Assembly: GCA_026122225.1 (NCBI GenBank)
Contig: JANEZZ010000806.1
Span: 62,001-126,000, forward strand
From: Heloderma charlesbogerti
Taxonomy: Eukaryota > Chordata > Lepidosauria > Squamata > Helodermatidae
Length of the DNA: 64,000 bases
Direction of reading: 5' to 3'
A program made the position numbers and the translations under genes. The stretch's first letter is position 1; each line of letters begins with the position of its first letter. Below, piece after piece: positions 10,930 to 22,599 of this stretch. The notes beneath the pieces were generated by a model, which saw only the letters and a list, made by a program, of their open reading frames with translations, ran no database searches and was not told the origin of the DNA.

Positions 10930-11963
10930 TCATTCATCAGGACGGACTCTCTGCAGGCTATTCTCACTAAGGGGTTTTCCACTTGATCTTTTTTTTCGTA
11001 AACTGTGTGCCATAAATATTACTCATTTGTGATTGGGAATTCAAGCCATCTGCCCACTGCAGACTTAACTTGGTTCAGCAGTCATTTTCCAACAGAGAAT
11101 TCTCAGAACCTCAACCAGATTACAAATTCCAGATTCTTCAGGGGTAGGGACCATGATGGTTTAAATAATACAACAGTCATAAACAAGATGATTGTTTATG
11201 AACTCATTGGCCACTTACAGTCCAATTCTTCACATGTCCACTCAAAATTTACCCTTGTGGAGTTTAATGGGATTTACTCCCAGGTAAGCACTCACCCTTA
11301 GTTGTTTGGAGTATACACAAGGCCTAAGATAGGTTTGTGTGTGAGGGAGGTAGCATATCTGTGATGAGGTTATCATAACAGAAGGTCCCTCAATCACAGA
11401 AGTAGGCAAGCTTTGGGGGCCTGTGGACACATTTGGCAGTTTGAGAAATTGTCCTGGGCACCACCACAAAATGGGCGTGCAGCAGATGAAAGCATTGGCT
11501 TGCAGCCAGCTTCCATCTTCATGCCCTAGGAATGTCTCTGAGCTACATGTGTGGTCCAGAAGCATGGGACCTTTTCATGAGAAAAGAAGGTGGGAGCAGC
11601 TAGAGGCCCTCACTTTTTTTTTTAAAAGTAGGAGAGGTAAGACACCTCAGCAGGCACCAAAAAAGGTGTTCAAGGTGCACACTGGTGCCCCTGCACTATC
11701 ATGTTAGGTTAGGCTACATCCGCACTCTCAAAATTCCAGTGGACACCCACCCACACACTCCAAACCCCAGTATCTAGCTGCCAGGATTCAAGTCAGCTAA
11801 CCGCAGACCACAGGAATGGCTTCCAGTGAAACTGAACTATTTGTATCTCGGTTGGAGCAATCCTGTAAAGCCAGGAAATGATTGTCCTGATGGAGATTTC
11901 TCCACCAGTGCCACAAGGCCCTTCTGGAAACCTGCAGAGACAGCTCTCAGAGGGGCTTACTAC
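10930..11963. other. No recognisable gene; one family L remnant
   Basis: The stretch 11215-11300 is a family L repeat (AGTCCAATTCTTCACATG..GGGATTTACTCCCAGGTAAG). The remainder holds nothing I recognise. Confidence 0.4.
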
Positions 11964-12551
11964 TAGGGCTGTGCACCACTTCGGCCCGAGGCCTGAACCC
12001 CGAGTCAAAGCGGGCTGCTTTGAGTCACTTTGTGCCCCTTCTGAGGTGAAGTAGAGGGGGCATGAAGCCACCTGGAGCAAGTCTGGGGCTCTCCAAAGCA
12101 CTTGGTGCACTTCGGAGCTTGGCCCCCCCGGCCCAGCCCCCCTGGCACCTCCAGGTCCTTACCTGAGTTGCCTTCTCCTCACCTCCCTGCTGCCTTTGCT
12201 GCCACCTTCTCCTCCTTCTCCGCCGCCGTCCTTGCCACTGCCAACTGCTGAGGCCTGGACATGTGCAGCGACTCTTACTGCAAGGAGTTGCCATTTTAAA
12301 AATGACAACCTCCAGGAAGTTCCAGGAGGTGGCCATTTTAAAAACAGTGACTCCCTGCAGTAAGAGTCGCTATGCACATCCAGGCCTCAGCAGTTGGCGG
12401 TGGTGAGGACGGTGGCGGAGAAGGCGGCGAGGACTGCGGTGAAGGCAGAGGCAGCGGTGAGGACGGCGCTGGTGGCAAGGACGGCGCTGGCAGTAGCAGC
12501 GAGGATGGTGATAGCGGCGGCAGCAGCGATGGAGGTGGTGGCAAGGACAAC

Positions 12552-13418
12552 ATTATTATTATTATTATTATTATTAAATTTATTAATCGCCCATCTGGCT
12601 GGTCACCCAGCCACTCTGGGCGATGTACAACATACAATAAAACAGTTTAAAACAATAAAATTCTACAGTAAAAACATTTTCTAAAATACCCAAACCCACC
12701 CCAAATGCCTGCCTGAACAACCATGTTTTTAATGCACGACGGAAGCTCATTAAAGAGGGGGCATGGCGGAGTTGCCTAGGGAGGGAGTTCCACAGAGTGG
12801 GGGCCACAACAGAAAAGGCCCTCTCCCTCGTCCCCACCAGTCTAGCTGTCCTGGCTGATGGGACAGAGAGAAGGCCATCCGAGGCCGATCTTGTTAAGCG
12901 GCCTGTCTGGTGCTGCTGGAGGCGCTCCTTAAGATAGGCTGGGCCGGAACCATATAGGGTTTTAAAGGTCAAAACCAACACCTTGAATTTGGCCCGGAAA
13001 ACAACTGGTAACCAGTGCAACTCCTTCAGCACTGGAGTGATGTGATCTCGCCGGCGAGCCGCCGTGTTCTGCAGCTTCCGAACCGTCTTCAAGGGTAACC
13101 CCACATAGAGCGCATTACAGTAGTCTAAACAAGAGGAGACCAGGGCATGTACTACCGATGGGAGCAGATGGTCGGGAAGGAAGGGGCGCAGCCGCCGTAT
13201 CAGATGGAGTTGATACAGCACTGTCCAGCTCACAGCTGACACCAGAGCCTCCATGGACAGCTGGGAGTCCAAAATGACCCCCAGGCTGCGGACCTGGTCT
13301 TTCAAGGGTAGCCGTACCCCATTCAACACCAGGTCAACATCCCCCAGCCTCCTCTTGTCTCCCACCAAAAGTACCTCGGTCTTGTCAGGGTTCAGCTTCA
13401 GCTTATTCCTCCCCATCC
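12552..13418 (-). mobile_element. L2-like LINE, 5'-truncated copy
   Basis: Inserted in minus orientation inside A1. The 3' tail is an (ATT)n run at 12552-12575, next to the conserved L2 3' end (GCCCATCTGGCTGGTCACCC on the + strand). The 5' truncation falls in the reverse transcriptase just before the NKLKLNPDKTEV box, at 13418. Confidence 0.85.
12583..13416 (-). pseudogene. L2 reverse transcriptase, C-terminal part
   Basis: An open frame of 277 codons covering box D (NKLKLNPDKTEVLLVGDKRR) and the C-terminal domain (SLGVILDSQLSMEA, HWLPVVFRAKFKVLV, APTLWNSLP). The catalytic boxes A, B and C are missing because of 5' truncation. Compared with the copy at 36.7 kb it lacks LVQ after RKLQ and LIKGSH after AAR, two in-frame deletions. 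It is closely similar to the copies at 36.7 and 48 kb, which suggests fairly recent activity of this subfamily. It cannot be functional by itself. Confidence 0.85.
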
Positions 13419-13626
13419 AACAGTGGCGGAGGAGGCAGCGGCAGCAGCAAGGTAAGGGGGTTGGCTCGGGGGGGACCTGAAGTGGGGTTCAACATCTGAA
13501 TCCTGCTTGGGTTCAGGGCTGAGTCGGGTTGGGGGCCCCCCAAATCTGCCTGAGCTGAATTGGGCCCGCCTTGGAAGCCACAAAGAGGCTCCTGAGTCGT
13601 TATCGGGGGGTCTCTGCACAGCCCTA

Positions 13627-14490
13627 CTTAGTAACAAAGCCAAAGTTCCTCAGGCTGGAAGCAGGTTGGTTCCAGGCCCTTCTGAGACCCTGTTGGCTGT
13701 AACCGGCAGAGGAGATGGGAAGGAAGCAAATGGGAGATAAAAAAGGTCCCCTGCTTCTCTCTTCCCTCCCTCTACCACACACAACACCCCCACTTGCCTT
13801 TCTGTGTCATTCATCCTTTAGAAATAACAAGAATCTGCAGGAAGTTGTGATTTTGCAAGCGAATAAACCTTTTGTAAGTTATTTCTTTTTATTGCCTGGA
13901 TTTAATTATAATAGAGTCAGACACCCTGTAATAAGCCTGTTACTAATAATTCATTGATGTATAATGACACTATTTTCATGAGAACAGCACATCACGGAAT
14001 AATGAGCAGTATGTACTGGGAACCGAGCTTCACCAGCAGTGCACAGTTAAAAAACAATAACACCCAGTCAACAGAAGTGCATGGGTTGGACTGGGGGTGG
14101 GGGAGGAATGTAGCCTTCGCCATGCCTATTTATGTTTGATATTTGCATTTCCTTCATCACAATTTCTGCTTCTCTGCACGCATCACTTGGATAATCACAT
14201 ATGGAATCGAACTCTCACTGTGAAACTTCCCATTTTGAGAACCTTGGTTTCCATTTAGAATACAAACATATGTTACAGTACCTATCTCTCCCCACCCAGC
14301 CCCCACGTACCCAAAGAAAAAGCAGCAGGGGGAGGTGGTTCTGGGGAAGAAAAACAACCAGCATGAAAGAGTTAAGCAGCCCTACCTGAAAGGATATATA
14401 GACTTGTGTGTCACAGCTAGTTTGTCCCTCATCATTTCTGTACTGCTGGGTTGTTGCCGGTTTGTGGTATGTATTTGTCCAAGAACAGCA
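13627..14490. other. No recognisable gene; possible conserved non-coding stretch
   Basis: The part at 13900-14010 is repeat-free to my eye, with ATTTAATTATAAT and TAATAATTCATTG, a composition often seen in conserved developmental enhancers. This is only an impression; conservation cannot be tested here. Confidence 0.25.
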
Positions 14491-14659
14491 GTAGGGTTGC
14501 CACTTATTGCCAAAAAAGGGATAATGCATTGCCCAAAGAAAGAGGACAAAAGACAACAGAGATCTGCATAAAATTGGCATGCTAATTTATATGTATAGGT
14601 GCAAATGTAGAAATAATTACTAGAATTTAAATAGAAATGCAATGTATCTTCTTGATATG

Positions 14660-14968
14660 TTTTCGCAGGCATGCAAAAACTTTTTTTGTTCCAGCAGGCC
14701 TTTGGGGATAACTAGTCTGGACCTGGGAAAATGCGACGTATGGATACCATTTTTGTTGTTCTGGTTGTCTTTTAATGTTTTATATCTTTACAATTTTTAT
14801 ATTGATGATTTAATTATATTTTTAACTTTTATACAGTTGTATTTATATTTCTATTTATAGGTTTTAATTGTAGCAGTTTTAACGTTGTAAGGCCGCCTTG
14901 AGTCCTAGTATTGAGGAAAAGGCGGGATATAAATATTTCAAAAAATAAAAAAATAAAAAATAAAAAAA
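14660..14968 (+). mobile_element. L2-type LINE or SINE 3' tail
   Basis: T-rich sequence leading to GGCCGCCTTGAGTCC and AAAGGCGGGATATAAATA, then an (AAATAAA)-like tail. This is the usual 3' end of L2-mobilised elements. It sits inside the family E copy. Confidence 0.55.
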
Positions 14969-15003
14969 ACTTCCTGTTGTGGGGAAGACTTTGACCAGGG
15001 ACA

Positions 15004-15592
15004 GATCTAGGGCCCATCTAGATGGGAGATTTATTTCAGTTCTACTGTACCTCACAGACTATCATGGCAGATGACACTGCCCCCCCCATCAATCGCGTTT
15101 TTCCTTCCCAAAAAGCCGCTTTTTTGCAAAGTTGTTTTGTGCCAGATTTTCCCCTAGTAGCCAGATTTTCCTCTTCAGTGCTTCAGGGGGAAATCTGGCA
15201 CAAAAAAGTTGATTTGTGCCAGATTTTCCCCTTCAGTGCTGTTTGGGAGTCTGTGTGACCTCAACTGGCTTAGGCATGAGCTGGGGGTGGGAGGGGAGCA
15301 GCGCTGATGGGTGGAAAGGAAAGTCCACGAAAGGGTGGTCATGAGGAGAGGAGTTGGCTAAGCATGTCTACGCAGAAGTCACTCACTGTTTTCAATTGCA
15401 CTTTACCGAGTAAGAGGGTGGAGAGACGGGTCAGGAGAATGGCTGTTGGTTTAAATCTCCGGACCAGCAAAATATATCCATATTTTGGATAAGACAGAAT
15501 AAAAATCGGGAAATAATGCTAGAAAAATGGTATACCAAACAGTTATCGGTGCAGTTCAATACCGATAAAAAGCACTAGTGTAGATCTAGTCC
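15004..15592. mobile_element. Family F DNA element
   Basis: Bounded by CTAGGGCCCATCTAGATG and GTGTAGATCTAGTCC, inverted-type ends also seen at 38099-39487. It contains an internal inverted duplication around TGTGCCAGATTTTCCCC (15137-15235). It interrupts the family E copy. Possible direct repeats AGATCTAG flank it. Confidence 0.5.
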
Positions 15593-15769
15593 AGGTGATC
15601 GATGTGTCAGCTCAGTGTTCTGCCCAGGTGTTCACTGTCGATGGGGAACTTCAAGGTCTCTGCTGTCTCTTATTATTATGCTTTGCAAATCTTTAAACCG
15701 GATTTGGACAGGACAGCCCTTCAGACAGAGTACTCTCCTTGGCAAAGGAGGCCACCACTCTAATTACAG

Positions 15770-17066
15770 CAGAGAAGTAATGAATGACAAAAGGGACAAG
15801 AAGGGATTACTCAAAAGAGTTCTGACTTCTGAGTAGAAGCAGCTGCCTGCACCTTAACATGGAAAGCTGGAAGTTGCTTCTTTGCAACTTAGAAAAATGT
15901 GTTCACAGAGAGGTCCCGGGGCACACTTCATTGACAATGTCCATTGTAATGTCTATCCAGACATCAACACTACAGACAAATTAGTCGCTTTTTAGTGTGG
16001 TGCTTTATGATCATTAGTGAAGACTTTTTTTTTCACCCTCCCCCCTCCCCCATTCCGGAGTGCGTTCCTTATATTCTTAAACAATTTTTAAAAAAATGGA
16101 AGTAGAGGAGGTGAAGAGAGTACTGAGATTCACACATAATATTTCCAAATTCCTAATGATGGTTAAGAAATCAGGAGCATGTCATGGACTCATAGACTCC
16201 CTCTCCCCTCCTTCCTTTTCTCTCCCACGCAAATGTGCCCTCATTTCCTTCCATGCTTTCCTTTAACCGCAGTGCAGTGATATGTCTGTGTTGACACTAA
16301 TTAACCATGCATAATGCCAACGAGAGTTACCTTCAACCAAAGTTTCCTCAACCACAGTTTTAAAACAGCATTTGAATTGAGTTTGTTAAGAGATAATGTT
16401 TTTTGTTAACTGCCCAGAGAGCTTCGGCTATGGGGCGGAATAAGAATGTAATAAACAAACAAATAAACAATCAGGTTTGCATTCACCACAGTTCAGGCCA
16501 ATTCAGTTGTCACAATAATCATAGTTAAAGTAAATCTCGGAAGGGACACAGAGAATTCAAACAGGTGAGAGGAAGGAGGCAGGGTGATAGACCATGGTTA
16601 GCAGGAGGTAGGAAACATTTTGCCTGCCCTGGCCATGGTGAGCTAAAAAATAGTCTGTTTTATACAACACCACTTTCCAAGATGATTCAGTGGTGGCAGT
16701 AAAATCAGCTGTTCTGAATTAAGAATAGGGCTAGAATTATGATCACTTCCAGAAAAACATTTATAGGTATATGGACAAAGAAGTTTTTTCAGGCAGTCTT
16801 CTACCATTAATTCTATGTTGTTTGCTCCCATCAGTTGTTAGACAGTTTCTGTATCCCTTCTGAATTTTTGTGCAGCAGGTATTCTGTAATAATTATATCG
16901 CAATTATTGTTTGTTTGTTTAGCACCATCTGTGTGCATGATGATTCGCAGGGTACAAGAGGAGAGGCCTCTGCCCTGAGGGGCTTACAATCAACAATGCA
17001 GTACAGAAGAAACCACAGAGGAAGGGGTGGGAAGCAGAAGCGTGTGCCATTATTTCAGTTATGCAT
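15770..17066. other. No recognisable gene; one LINE tail
   Basis: The stretch 16398-16470 (ACTGCCCAGAGAGCTTCGG, then GGGGCGGAATAAGAATGTAA and AAACAAACA) is an L2-type 3' tail. Family N-like fragments (ACCATGCATAATG, ACCATGGTTAGC) lie near 16305 and 16595. I see nothing else. Confidence 0.4.
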
Positions 17067-17073
17067 TTGTTGT

Positions 17074-18120
17074 TCAGTCGTTCAGTCGTGTCCGACTCTT
17101 CGTGACCCCATGGACCATAGCACGCCAGGCCTTCCTGTCCTGCGCTCTCTCCCGGAGCGTGCTCAAGTTCATATTCATTGCATTGGTGATGCTTTCTAGC
17201 CATCTCATCCTCTGCCGTCCCCTTCTCCTTTTGCCTTCCGTATTTCCCAGCATCAGGGTCTTTTCCAGAGAGTTTTCTCTTCGCATTAGGTGGCCAGAAT
17301 ATTTCAGCTTCAGCTTCAGTATCTGTCCTTCCAATGAGCACTCAGGGTTGATTTCCTTTAGGATGGACTGATTTGACCTCCTTGCAGTCCAGGGGACTCG
17401 TAAGAGTCTTCTCCAGCACCACAGTTCGAAAGCATCAATTCTTCGGCGCTCAGCCTTCCTTATAGTCCAGCTCTCACAGCCATACATTACTACTGGGAAA
17501 ACCATAGCTTTGATTAGACGGACCTTTGTCAGCAAGGTGATGTCTCTGCTTCTTACTATGCTGTCTAGGTTTGCCATAGCTTTCCTCCCAAGGAGCAAGC
17601 GTCTTTTAATTTCATGGCTACAGTCACCGTCTGCGGTGATCTTGGAGCCCAAGAAAATAAAATCTGTCACTGCTTCCATTTCTTCCCCTTCTATATGCCA
17701 GGAAGTGATAGGGCCAGATGCCATGATCTTAGTTTTCTTAATGTTGAGTTTCAAAGCAGCTTTTGCACTCTCCTCTTTCACCCTCAACAAGAGGCTCTTT
17801 AGATCCTCTTCGCTTTCTGCTATTAGGGTGGTATCGTCTGCATATCGGAGGTTGTTGATAATTCTCCCGGCAATCTTAATTCCGACCTGTGATTCATCCA
17901 ACCTGGCGTTTCTCATGATGTACTCTGCATATACGTTAAATAAGCAGGGTGACAACATGCAGCCTTGTCGTACTCCTTTCCCAGTTTTGAACCACTCGGT
18001 TGTTCCATGTCTGGTTCTTACTGTTGCTTCTTGACTCTCGTACAGGTTTTTCAGGAGACAGGTAAGGTGGTCTGGTACGCCCATCACTTTAAGAATTTGC
18101 CACAGTTTGTTGTGATCCAC
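17074..18120 (-). pseudogene. Bov-B reverse transcriptase, main frame
   Basis: A 348-codon open frame. Residues 49-62 hold box B (GVRQGCMLSPCLFN) and residues 93-96 the catalytic YADD. The C-terminal domain follows with CESWTIRKAERR, ELWCWRRLLRVPWTARRS, and the terminal HGVTKSRTRLND. The frame starts just after box A, because a short deletion near 18180-18190 shifts the frame. The + strand reads GCTTTATGATGCAG where copy 2 has GCTTTCTCCATGATGCAG. This disables the enzyme. From the deletion onward the frame is uninterrupted to the natural stop, so the copy is young. Confidence 0.85.
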
Positions 18121-18626
18121 ACAATCAAAGGCTTTAGCATAGTCAATGAAGCAGAAATAGACGTTTTTCTGGAATTCTCTTGCTTTATGATGCAGTGAAT
18201 GTTGGCGATTTGATCTCTAGTTCCTCTGCCTCTTCGAAACCCAGCTTGTACTTCCGGTAGTTCTCGGTTCGCATACTGCTGAAGCCTAGCTTGTAGGATT
18301 TTGAGCATCACCTTGCTGGCATGTGAAATGAGTGCAATTGTGCGGTAGTTTGAACACTCTTTGGCATTGCCCTTCTTTGGAATTGGAATGTAAACTGACC
18401 TTATCCAGTCTTGCGGCCATTGTTGAGTGTTCCAAATTTGTTGGCATATTGAATGCGGCACTTTAACAGCATCATCTTTTAGGATTTTAAATAGCTCAGC
18501 TGGAATACTGTCGTCTCCGCTAGCTTTGTTGTTAGTAATGCTTCCTAAGGCCCACTTGACTTCACTCTCGAGGATGTCTGGCTCAAGTTCAGTGACCGCA
18601 CTATCATGGCTATCAGGGACATTCAT
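18084..18626 (-). pseudogene. Bov-B reverse transcriptase, N-terminal frame
   Basis: A 180-codon frame with NNKASGDDSIPAELFK, IPIPKKGNAKECSNYRTIAL and QAGFRRGRGTRDQIANI, the fingers region of RTE reverse transcriptases. It runs out of frame at its C-terminal end, where the deletion near 18185 separates it from the main frame. The endonuclease domain is absent. Confidence 0.8.
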
Positions 18627-18639
18627 TCATTCTTAAATC

Positions 18640-19384
18640 TTAAATCACTGATTAGGGAGCTCAGTAGGTTTCATTCTATTGATTTATTTAAAAGATTGCT
18701 ATACTGCCCTTCTGCAGAGCTTCCAGGATGGTCTGAAAAAATGTCTTGAGTCTGAACAATCAGGCTTAATGGAGATGCGCACATTGCCTCATTTTCTCTC
18801 TGTTTTCTGCTCGCATTGCCAGGAGTATATTTTTGCAGCGAAGTGTAAAGGAATTGCCCATAGAAGATGGAACAAATCATTTTCTCTTATTGGTCCATAG
18901 CTTCACTGCGCTGGTAAATAATGTTCCATTGATTCTAATAGCTGTGTTTTGTGCTAATAGTCACAGATTCATTTTGTCTTTCTGTTTTATGAAGCAGATC
19001 ACTGTTTAAACATGTTGTGGTGAAGAGCAGATGTGATTTCACTATAAAGGATGCCAAAGGTTATATATCAGAAATACCACACAATGATGATTTAAATGTC
19101 AGTTGTAATGAACTTCATAACTTCACACAGGTTTTATGAGTGTTCCATCATGGCCAATAAGAGTTAGCTTTGTCTTGCATGGGAGTTATTTGCATGCTAT
19201 AGCATTTATTTTTTTAAAAAAAATGCCCAGGGTGTCTGTGTTTATTGCACAGAAGGCCACTAATTCCAAAGATGTGAATCTTTTGCCAGTTATTTACTTT
19301 TCTCATCTCTCACACCTTGCAGTCATTTAAATATGTTTCCCCCACCCCCATCCCCACACATCATTATTTCAGAGACCACTGCAG
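18640..19384. other. No recognisable gene
   Basis: No repeat or gene that I recognise. Confidence 0.35.
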
Positions 19385-19770
19385 AGACCCCCATTATTAC
19401 AGTGTAAATTCAGCAGTCCCCCTCTGGGAGCCCCTGCCAAAGGAAGTGAGGTGGGTGGTTACTAGGAAGAGGACCTTTTCTGCTGTGGCACCCCAGTTGT
19501 GGAATGAGCTTCTGAGAGAAGTTCACCTGGGCTTACGTTATGCTCATTTGGTTGCAAGGTGAAGACCTTTTTATTCTTCCAAGCATTTTAGTTTTTCAGT
19601 TTGTTTTTATCTGGTAGTATATTTTAAATCTTTTGCTGCTAGCTTCTGTTTGATTATTTTACTTTTATATTGTAGTTTTAAACTTTTAAATTGTATTTTA
19701 TCATCTGTATTTTATTGTTTCATATTTTATGGTTTTAATTGTTGTGAATCACCTAGAGAGCTAATTTAGA
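19385..19770 (+). mobile_element. L2-like LINE, 3' remnant
   Basis: The + strand encodes RKRTFSAVAPQLWNELLREV, equivalent to RERAFSVVAPTLWNSLPREL in the L2 copy at 36.7 kb. A T-rich 3' UTR follows, ending near TGTGAATCACCTAGAGAG. Directly after it, 19765-19818 is a half Harbinger-type MITE (TTAGACAGAAAAAAGTCC). Confidence 0.65.
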
Positions 19771-20140
19771 CAGAAAAAAGTCCTACAGCTCCCAGCATGC
19801 CCCAGCCAGCTGCACTGGAGAGGAGGGTCTAGTTGACAGAAAAGCCAGTTTAAACTTTTTTAAAAGAAATAAGTAAAAATAGGTAGTCTACTTCACAGGG
19901 TTGCTGTGAGGATAAAATGGGATCACCACATGTATATTGCTTTAATCTTGCAACTCTGGCCATTCCAGTTTAATTGTGTGACATGGCCCTTGGTCACTGT
20001 AAAGTAAGCTTTGTTTGGTTTATTAGTTGGAGTGTGTATGGTGAGTACAGAATAGATTGTTTTATTCTGTCCAGTTTAGAACACACACATCTGCACCCAC
20101 AGATGTTTCAAATGAAGAAGGGTTCCAGGCAATGGAGTCT

Positions 20141-20345
20141 GGTGGCTCCGATTTCAGTGGGGCTGTGAATCCATTCTGGTTTTCAGTCAGGACCAGCCCA
20201 AACTCTAAAGGAGCTATCCAAGGCGCAGAACCCTACCCCCCAAATAGGTTCAGAACCTTGGATAGCTCCTTTAGAGTTTGGGCTGGTCCTGACTGAAACC
20301 CAGAGTGGATTCACAACCCCACCAAAATCGGATCCTCCGACCTCC
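20141..20345. mobile_element. Foldback MITE, family G
   Basis: An almost complete palindrome: ACTCTAAAGGAGCTATCC on the left pairs with GGATAGCTCCTTTAGAGT on the right. Outer arms are CTCCGATTTCAGTGG and CCACCAAAATCGGA. A second copy is at 59575-59818, and a fragment lies inside the SINE at 47.2 kb. Confidence 0.7.
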
Positions 20346-20747
20346 CCTGGTTCCAGGGCATGGTCTGCAGGCACATGATGCAGCTTTCTTTTTGAAGCTC
20401 AGTAGATTTGTGTCTGGTCAGTGCCTGGATGGGAGACTCACAGGGGACTCCATCTATGCTGCCTTGAATTCTATGATGGAAGAAAGGCAGGATAACAATA
20501 TAATAAGTAAAAAGAGGGATTGGAGATGGCTTACCAGGGTACCACCTTAAAGGCCTTTTGACTGCCATGGAATTGGCCTGATAAACTGTAGTAGGCTGAT
20601 ATAATGAGTAAGCCAGAGAGTCCCTGACTGAAGAGTTGTATAGAAATATTTTAATAAAATAAATAATGGGATTTCAACCACGGAGCAGCAATTCAAGACA
20701 CATTTGTCTGTTAGCTGCTGCAGCTGTCTCAGAGCAAGGGACACTAT

Positions 20748-20992
20748 GACCAGGGATTGGATCCAGGAACTGCCTTTCTCAAGAGGAAAGGTTCTGCTCG
20801 TGGAGGGTTCCTCCACCCAATATTTGGGGATGCCCCCTCACCTGACACCGCAGCAAACCCCATTCAGCAGGGTCTCCTGACACTCTGTGTAGCATTTTCA
20901 GGGGGCCAGAGGGGCTTTTGTGGGAAGGAGCAGGCAGGAAAGTTCACTTCCATCATTGCAGTTGATAGAACGTAAATCTGGATCCAACCCCA
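20748..20992. mobile_element. MITE, family K
   Basis: Ends GGGATTGGATCCAGGA and ATCTGGATCCAACCCC are inverted. A second copy at 62890-63127 has the same interior landmarks (CAGCAGGGTCTCC, GATAGCACTTTCAGG-type). The target duplication is unclear. Confidence 0.6.
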
Positions 20993-21895
20993 TACGAACA
21001 GAATCAGAGTGTCAGGCTGTGATCTGAAACGTTCTTACTCAGACAAGCCTTTGAGACAGATTGTGCTGAGCTTCAAGTAAATATATTTAGAACTGAGATG
21101 CCAAGAGGAAAAGAGAACGGGGTGGATTCATGGGATCCTCCAGAAATAAAAGGAAACTATAATACTTACAGACCAATCCCTCTGAAATCATGCCTGCCCA
21201 GAAATATAAACCCCTTCATTATAATAATCAGACCCAAGGGAAAGCAGAAATGCTGGTAGGCAGTATTTCCTGTGATTGTTGATGTCCCATACACAATCTG
21301 CAAGATATGCTTTTTAATTCTTATCTTAAAATAGATAATCTGCACAGTTTCAAAGCGATTTATTAAGGACCTTTCAAAAAAAGGTGGTGGTGGGAGAACA
21401 GTTAAGCTTGGGTGAAAAATCGCTTTTCAGATGCCTGCAACGCACAGCACGGAATAATTTTATGCCACTATACAGCTGTATTTAAAACCACTGATGCCAA
21501 ACATAGCTGATAATACAGCATGTTCCAAAGATGCTGTCATCTTAGGATGGTCACTGATTTTGTCTCAAGTTACCTGATGAGATGTCATGACCTTTTGCCT
21601 CTCTTGGGAAGAAACCTTCCTGTTTCACGATGGAAATGTAAACGGTTAATGATTACAAATATGATGAGCTGTTTTGAAAGGCTCATACAGTTTAGTTCAA
21701 CTAGGATACACCACAATGTTAGATAGTGCTGAAAGAGAACATATTATATGGGGTGGGGGGGGCGCAGAGGAGGAGGGAAGTAGACAAGATTCAGGGATAC
21801 ACGGCAGAAAAATATCCATCTCTCCCTGGAGCACCCAACCATTCAGAAGGAATGCTACCACACCCCACCAGTTCACATAACATTGATCAGGAAAT
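20993..21895. other. No recognisable gene
   Basis: Nothing identified; small open frames only. Confidence 0.35.
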
Positions 21896-22260
21896 GAATG
21901 TATTGGATTGGATTTTATTCTTTAAATCCTATTTAAAGAATAAATAGGATTTTATTCTATTTATTCTTTTAAATGTTTGTATCATATTTTATTCTTTTAG
22001 TGTTTATATTGCATTTTATTCTATTAATTCAGTATTCCCCAACCTGACACCCTCCAGATGGGTTGGACTACAACTCTCACTATCCCCACCCGGCATGCCT
22101 ATGTTGGCTGGGGATGATGGGAGTTGTATCTCAACCCATCTGGAGGATGCCAGGGTGGGGAAGGCTGTTTTAATTGTTTATATCGTATTTTATTCTTCTA
22201 ACTGTTTGTTATCTTTAGTTATTGGGCAGATTAAAAATAACATAACTAACTAATGAACTA
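21896..22260 (+). mobile_element. LINE 3' UTR-like AT-rich segment with a MITE inserted
   Basis: A repeated ATTTTATTCT/TTTATATTGCA pattern resembles LINE 3' UTRs. It includes a local palindrome at 21926-21960 (ATCCTATTTAAAGAATAAAT). It is interrupted by the family M MITE at 22034-22166 and ends with ATTGGGCAGATTAAAAATAA. Confidence 0.4.
22034..22166. mobile_element. Foldback MITE, family M
   Basis: CCCCAACCTGACACCCTCCA at the left is inverted at the right as CTGGAGGATGCCAGGGTGGG. The central sequences are also complementary. Confidence 0.75.
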
Positions 22261-22599
22261 AATAATATTTTCTGAGAAATTTCAGCCCAGCTCTAGAGTT
22301 TGGTATTCATGCTGACCAAGCTTCTGCCTTAAAAAAAAAAAAAAATAGAGCAAGACCGTAGCAACTGCAGCTTAGATACAGTCAAAATGTTCTAAGCTGC
22401 AGTGAACTTTGAAAAGCCCCCTCCTTCCATAGTAACACACCACAGTTGCCACATTAGGGAACTCCCTGACAATTACACCATAGCAAGACCTCCCACTTTG
22501 GCAGTGTCTCAGCTCTGCAGGTCACTTACAGTGCAACCCTATGCATGTCTACTCACAAGCAAGCCCCATTGAGGGCTTCTCTACATTATGGAAAAATCC

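Larger units (their letters stand above)
11964..13626. mobile_element. hAT-like foldback element A1, split by an L2 copy
   Basis: Tips are TAGGGCTGTGCACCAC and TCTCTGCACAGCCCTA. The flanks CTTACTAC (11956-11963) and CTTAGTAA (13627-13634) agree at 6 of 8 positions, consistent with an aged 8-bp hAT duplication. The interior is GC-rich with long GGC/GCAG-type runs. It contains an inverted repeat: CTGAGGCCTGGACATGTGCA near 12250 pairs with TGCACATCCAGGCCTCAG near 12371-12390. Without the L2 insert (12552-13418) the element is about 800 bp. No transposase frame is visible. Ends match the outer element A2 at 50032-53291. Confidence 0.7.
14492..15754 (+). repeat. Family E repeat, interrupted twice
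   Basis: Three blocks line up with the intact copy at 8493-8876. They are 14492-14658 (GGTTGCCAC to AATGTATCTTC), 14970-15003 (GTGGGGAAGACTTTGACCAG) and 15590-15754 (GTGATCGATGTGTCAG to GAGGCCACC). The gaps are filled by a LINE tail and by an element of family F. Confidence 0.6.
17067..18627 (-). mobile_element. Bov-B (RTE) LINE copy 1, 5'-truncated
   Basis: The 3' end is at 17067 (TTGTTGTTCAGTCG.. on the + strand) and the sequence reads as Bov-B up to 18627, where it is truncated. Bov-B LINEs abound in squamates and are known for horizontal transfer between reptiles and ruminants. This copy is closely similar to that at 31.8-33.1 kb. Confidence 0.9.

Noticed and set aside
12338..12684. Open frames rich in Ser/Pro, Gly/Asp and Ala at 12.4-12.6 kb
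   Set aside because: They are translations of GGC/GCAG/ATT repeats within A1 and the L2 tail in three frames.
17510..18034. 174-codon + strand frame opposite Bov-B
   Set aside because: It is the antisense shadow of the Bov-B reverse-transcriptase frame, as is 32271-32684.
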